From Clostridia bacterium DTU030 (GTDB lineage: Bacteria > Bacillota > DTU030): a stretch of DNA of 56,080 nt. Numbering within the stretch: position 1 is the first letter of the stretch; every line of letters starts with the position of its first letter. Position numbers and translations under genes: made by a program. Below the pieces are notes generated by a model. That model was not told the origin of the DNA, searched no databases, and saw nothing but the letters and a program-made list of their open reading frames with translations. The stretch covers positions 1 through 56,080 of the forward strand of contig LFSN01000009.1 of assembly GCA_001513125.1 (NCBI GenBank). Direction: 5' to 3'. Of this stretch, positions 53,232 through 56,080 are shown piece after piece.

Positions 53232-53966
53232 ATGCAGATTGATATTATTACCATTTTTCCCGAGATGTTTCCCGGCCCCCTGGGCCACAGTATCATTGGC
53301 CGGGCCCTGGAACGGGGTTTGTTTAGGCTGGGTGTCCACAATCTGAGGGACTATACCACCGACAAACACCGGATTGTCGACGATGCCCCCTACGGCGGCG
53401 GGGCGGGTATGGTCATGAAACCTGAACCGATTTTCCGGGCCGTGGGTTCCCTGGCCCAAAAGGGGCAAAGCCGCGTCATTCTCCTTTGTCCCCAGGGAGA
53501 ACTCTTTACCCAGGAAAAGGCCTGGGAATTGAGCCGGGAAGACCACTTGATCCTCATCTGCGGCCACTATGAGGGGATTGATGAGCGGGTGAGGCAGCAC
53601 CTGGTAACCGATGAGATCTCTACCGGTGACTACATTCTGACGGGGGGCGAGATACCGGCCATGGTCCTGGTCGACGCGGTGGTGAGGCTCTTGCCCGGGG
53701 TGTTGGGCGAGCAAACTTCCCTCCAGGAAGAGACCTTTACCGACAGCCTCCTGGAATACCCCCAGTACACGAGGCCGCCGGAATGGGAAGGTATGGCCGT
53801 GCCAGCCGTCCTGCTTTCCGGCCACCACGAGGAAATCCGGCGCTGGCGCCGGAAGGAAGCTTTGCGAAGGACTCTCATGCGGCGTCCGGACCTTTTGGAA
53901 AGGGCAGCATTGACTGAGGAGGACCGGGCCCTGCTGCGGGAAATTAAAGGGGAAATGGACCCCTGA
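53232..53966 (+). CDS. trmD: tRNA (guanine-37-N1)-methyltransferase
   Basis: Essential SPOUT enzyme that methylates G37 of tRNAs and prevents +1 frameshifts. The 244-residue protein starts [13 protein letters not shown] and has [49 protein letters not shown] (trefoil-knot SAM site) and [14 protein letters not shown] 53232 follows GGAGGAAGG. It is 14 bp after rimM and separated from rplS by a promoter-containing gap. Confidence 0.97.
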   Translation: MQIDIITIFPEMFPGPLGHSIIGRALERGLFRLGVHNLRDYTTDKHRIVDDAPYGGGAGMVMKPEPIFRAVGSLAQKGQSRVILLCPQGELFTQEKAWELSREDHLILICGHYEGIDERVRQHLVTDEISTGDYILTGGEIPAMVLVDAVVRLLPGVLGEQTSLQEETFTDSLLEYPQYTRPPEWEGMAVPAVLLSGHHEEIRRWRRKEALRRTLMRRPDLLERAALTEEDRALLREIKGEMDP

Positions 53967-53985
53967 CACCCCTCTGGGCACACTA

Positions 53986-54014
53986 TTGTTTTTGCCGGAT
54001 CCCTGTGGTATAAT
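53986..54014 (+). promoter_or_regulatory. promoter for rplS
   Basis: TTGTTT (53986-53991), 17 bp, perfect TATAAT (54009-54014) with an extended -10 TGG. It leaves a leader of about 115 nt before rplS. Confidence 0.75.
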
Positions 54015-54019
54015 TACAT

Positions 54020-54130
54020 GTGCTGTCTTGACGGGTGTGGCAAAGACGCCAGTTAACCTCTGGTGGAGATAGAAGACGAGAAAGACCGAATAATGCTGGG
54101 AAAGTGGTTTTAACTTTAGTGGGAAGGAGG
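54020..54130 (+). promoter_or_regulatory. rplS mRNA leader, possible L19 autoregulatory element
   Basis: The untranslated leader of about 110 nt between promoter and rplS contains short potential stems (for example CCAG with CTGG around 54049-54062). Several Firmicutes have an L19 leader RNA at this position. I cannot match its consensus by eye. Confidence 0.35.
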
Positions 54131-54134
54131 GGAC

Positions 54135-54482
54135 ATGATGTCTGTTATTAAGGCTATTGAGCAAGAACAGATGCGCAAAGACCTGCCTGAATTTAATCCC
54201 GGTGACACCGTGCGGGTCCACGTCCGGGTAGTAGAGGGCGGCCGGGAGCGGATTCAGGTATTCGAAGGTGTAGTAATTGCAAGAAAGGGCGGAGGTATCC
54301 GGGAAACCTTTACTGTTCGGCGTGTTTCTTACGGAGTTGGGGTTGAACGTACTTTTCCCCTTCACTCTCCACGTATTGCTAAAATTGAAGTGGTTCGCCG
54401 CGGTCGGGTACGCCGGGCCAAGCTCTACTACCTGCGCAAGCTGCGCGGCAAAGCTGCACGCATTAAGGAAAGGCACCGGTAA
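54135..54482 (+). CDS. rplS: 50S ribosomal protein L19
   Basis: Large-subunit protein at the 30S-50S interface. The 115-residue product has [40 protein letters not shown] and the basic C terminus [28 protein letters not shown]-type sequence (segments given separately in the family). Two adjacent ATG codons occur (54135, 54138); GGAAGGAGGGG precedes both. Own promoter and leader, and a small terminator follows. Confidence 0.96.
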   Translation: MMSVIKAIEQEQMRKDLPEFNPGDTVRVHVRVVEGGRERIQVFEGVVIARKGGGIRETFTVRRVSYGVGVERTFPLHSPRIAKIEVVRRGRVRRAKLYYLRKLRGKAARIKERHR

Positions 54483-54492
54483 GCTAGTAATG

Positions 54493-54517
54493 GGGACTGT
54501 TATGCAGTCCCTTATTT
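54493..54517 (+). terminator. terminator after rplS
   Basis: GGGACTG (54493-54499) pairs with CAGTCCC (54505-54511), loop TTATG, followed by TTATTT. Confidence 0.65.
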
Positions 54518-54559
54518 AGTTATGGTTATTGGCGGCGGGGGAAGTGAGGAGGGAGGACA

Positions 54560-55114
54560 TTGGCTCAAGAGAAGGGGATTGTCCGGGAATACCTGGAGTG
54601 TGTTGCCATAGCATTGGTGCTCGCCTTTTTTATCATTACCTTTGTGGTCCAGTCCTTTGTGGTGGACGGCTCTTCCATGGAGCCCACCCTGCATCATGGA
54701 CAGCGGCTGTTGGTCAACAAGTTCATCTATTATTTCACTCGCCCCCAGCGGGGGGATATAATTGTCTTCCAGTATCCTGCCAACCCCCGGGAGGACTTTA
54801 TCAAAAGGGTCATCGGGGTGGGGGGCGACCATATCCAAATAAAGGACGGCAAGGTTTTCGTCAATGGCCATCCCCTGGAGGAGCCCTACCTCCTGGAACC
54901 TACATATGGGGATTTTGAAGGAACGGTCCCCCCCGATAGTTATTTTGTCCTGGGGGATAACAGGAATAACAGCCGGGACAGCCGTTATCCCGACGTAGGC
55001 ATGCTGCTGCGGGAAGATATTATCGGGAAGGCGGCCTTAATTTACTGGCCGCCGGGGGATATTGGCCTGATTAACTCCAAGCGGGAAATCTATTCCCTGG
55101 GAGAAAGCGGGTGA
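54560..55114 (+). CDS. lepB: signal peptidase I
   Basis: Membrane serine protease that cleaves signal peptides of exported proteins. The 184-residue protein has one N-terminal transmembrane helix (about 14-33), the catalytic serine in GSSMEPTL (S39), the catalytic lysine in DFIKRVIG (K82), and box E GDNRNNSRDSR. TTG 54560 follows GGAGGGAGGACA. The Firmicutes order rplS-lepB-rbgA-rnhB is kept. Prokaryotic P-type rather than the ER type, judged by the Ser-Lys dyad. Confidence 0.96.
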   Translation: MAQEKGIVREYLECVAIALVLAFFIITFVVQSFVVDGSSMEPTLHHGQRLLVNKFIYYFTRPQRGDIIVFQYPANPREDFIKRVIGVGGDHIQIKDGKVFVNGHPLEEPYLLEPTYGDFEGTVPPDSYFVLGDNRNNSRDSRYPDVGMLLREDIIGKAALIYWPPGDIGLINSKREIYSLGESG

Positions 55115-55974
55115 TGGGTGTGCCGTGGTATCCAGGTCATATGGCCAAGGCCAGGGCTTTGGTCCGGGAAAATGTCCAGCTGGTTGACCTGATCCTGGAG
55201 GTTGTCGATGCCAGGATTCCCTTGAGCAGCAGTAATCCTGAATTGGAAAAGATCCGGGGAAGAAAACCCTCCCTGCTGGTGTTAAACAAGGCGGACCTGG
55301 CCGATCCGGCGGCCACCACCAGCTGGCAGGAGTGGTTCCGTTCCCAGGGCCGGGAAGCAGTGCCCGCCGACGGCCTGACGGGACAGGGGGTGGGGGATGT
55401 AATAAAGGCATCCCGGCGCCTGGTACAGCCCCTGATGGAGAAACTGCGGGCCCGAGGCCGGAGAAGGCGGGCTGTCCGTTTGATGATCGTGGGCATACCC
55501 AATGTGGGAAAATCCTCCCTGCTCAATCGGTTGGCGGGGCGGAAGCGGGCTGCCACCGGCGCCAAACCCGGAATCACCCGGGGAAAGCAGTGGGTCAAGG
55601 TGGAAGGGGAGATGGAACTCCTGGATCTGCCCGGGATCCTGTGGCCCCGGGTGGAGGACGAAGCTATCGGCCTGAAGTTGGCGGCCACTGGAGCCCTCCC
55701 TCTGGAGTATATCCCGGTGGAAGAGGTGGCCTTCTGGCTGGGTGCCTTTTTGCTGAAAACAGCCCCGGAGGGGCTCCGGAGCCGCTACGACCTGCCCCCA
55801 GCGGTGGAGGAGCCGGAGGAATTAATGGAGCATATCGCAAAAAGGCGGGGACTGCTCCTGCCCGGTGGGGTGGCAGACTGGGAAAGGACGGCCAGGCTCC
55901 TCTTGATGGAGTTTCAAAGGGGGCTGCTGGGCCGCATTACCCTGGAGCTGCCGCCCGAGGAGGGAGACCAGTGA
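55114..55974 (+). CDS. rbgA: ribosome biogenesis GTPase RbgA (YlqF)
   Basis: GTPase needed for late 50S assembly. Motifs appear in circularly permuted order: NKADLAD (G4) before GIPNVGKSSLLNRL (G1), then KPGITRG (G2) and DLPGIL (G3). The N terminus PWYPGHMAKARALV is typical. The C-terminal region (about 190-286) binds the ribosome. ATG 55114 shares its A with the lepB stop; GTG 55111 is an in-frame alternative. The stop overlaps the rnhB start (GTGA), indicating coupling. Confidence 0.95.
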   Translation: MGVPWYPGHMAKARALVRENVQLVDLILEVVDARIPLSSSNPELEKIRGRKPSLLVLNKADLADPAATTSWQEWFRSQGREAVPADGLTGQGVGDVIKASRRLVQPLMEKLRARGRRRRAVRLMIVGIPNVGKSSLLNRLAGRKRAATGAKPGITRGKQWVKVEGEMELLDLPGILWPRVEDEAIGLKLAATGALPLEYIPVEEVAFWLGAFLLKTAPEGLRSRYDLPPAVEEPEELMEHIAKRRGLLLPGGVADWERTARLLLMEFQRGLLGRITLELPPEEGDQ

Positions 55975-56080
55975 GACTCGACCAGCTGACCATCGGGGAA
56001 CTGGAGGCCTGGCTCCGGGGATTGACCTGGCAGCAGGTGGAAGAAATCCTGCCCCGCTTGCAGGAAGACCCCCGCCGGGG
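55971..56080 (+). CDS. rnhB: ribonuclease HII (3' end beyond window)
   Basis: Only the first 36 codons are present. GTG 55971 overlaps the rbgA stop and follows GGAGGGAGACCA. The readable N terminus resembles the non-catalytic leader of Gram-positive RnhB, ending in LQEDPRRG, comparable to the NDPRK segment that precedes the catalytic core in B. subtilis. The catalytic residues lie outside the window, so the call rests on this segment and on the standard rbgA-rnhB order. RNase HII removes ribonucleotides from DNA. Confidence 0.8.
   Translation, partial: MRLDQLTIGELEAWLRGLTWQQVEEILPRLQEDPRR

Noticed and set aside
53226-54476. A 416-codon - strand open frame across trmD and rplS
   Set aside because: It is antisense to two certain genes and crosses a promoter and leader; no motif or start signal.

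Overview
This window comes from a Gram-positive, endospore-forming bacterium of the class Clostridia. Gene content and order resemble Moorella and related thermophilic or syntrophic lineages, but I cannot fix the genus from sequence alone. The evidence is: spore genes (spoVM, spoVS, gpr, ylbJ, a YteA-like DksA fragment); GC-rich, purine-rich coding strands; strong GGAGG-type ribosome binding sites; many GTG and TTG starts; and gene order that follows the Bacillus subtilis ylo/ylx and ylb chromosomal clusters. Nearly all genes read on the + strand. The exceptions are rqcH, rpmB, gpr, ylbJ and tmcAL.

Layout. 1-4.6 kb: end of a DksA/TraR zinc-finger gene, a 0.5-kb gap holding a palindromic repeat, lspA, an RluD-family pseudouridine synthase, then pyrR and a uracil permease, each behind its own PyrR-type attenuator. 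4.6-15.6 kb: rqcH (-), Ca2+-ATPase, yicC, remA, gmk, rpoZ, coaBC, priA, def. 15.6-24.7 kb: fmt, two uncharacterised membrane proteins (DUF116, DUF6391-like), rsmB, rlmN, the phosphatase/PASTA-kinase pair stp-prkC, rsgA, rpe. 24.7-30.5 kb: three very short genes including spoVM, rpmB (-), a dicarboxylate/amino-acid symporter, then asp23-like yloU, fakA and a DegV/FakB gene. 30.6-39.2 kb: recG, gpr (-), rsmD, coaD, a coiled-coil protein, ylbJ (-), a patatin-like esterase, tmcAL (-). 39.2-42.8 kb: a structured intergenic region, pta-ackA, a second copy of the palindromic repeat, yceD-rpmF. 42.8-56 kb: plsX, acpP, rnc, spoVS, smc, ftsY, ylxM, ffh, rpsP, khpA, rimM, trmD, rplS, lepB, rbgA and the start of rnhB.

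The genes mostly serve the cell core: translation and ribosome assembly (rpmB, rpmF, rpsP, rplS, rimM, trmD, rbgA, rsgA, rsmB, rsmD, rlmN, rluD, rqcH, fmt/def), protein export (ffh, ftsY, ylxM, lepB, lspA), chromosome maintenance (smc, priA, recG), cofactor and nucleotide supply (coaBC, coaD, gmk, pyrR/uracil permease), lipid supply (plsX, acpP, fakA/fakB), acetate/ATP metabolism (pta-ackA) and sporulation.

I found no phage, insertion sequence with transposase, CRISPR array, defence system, tRNA or rRNA gene, and no clear new multi-gene system. The most unusual material lies between genes: a dispersed hairpin repeat with three related sites, a run of four stem-loops upstream of pta, a folded segment with a terminator between coaBC and priA, and short genes that are easy to miss. 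Coordinates are for the likely real starts, judged by ribosome binding site and family N-terminus. All family calls rest on motif recognition without database searches.
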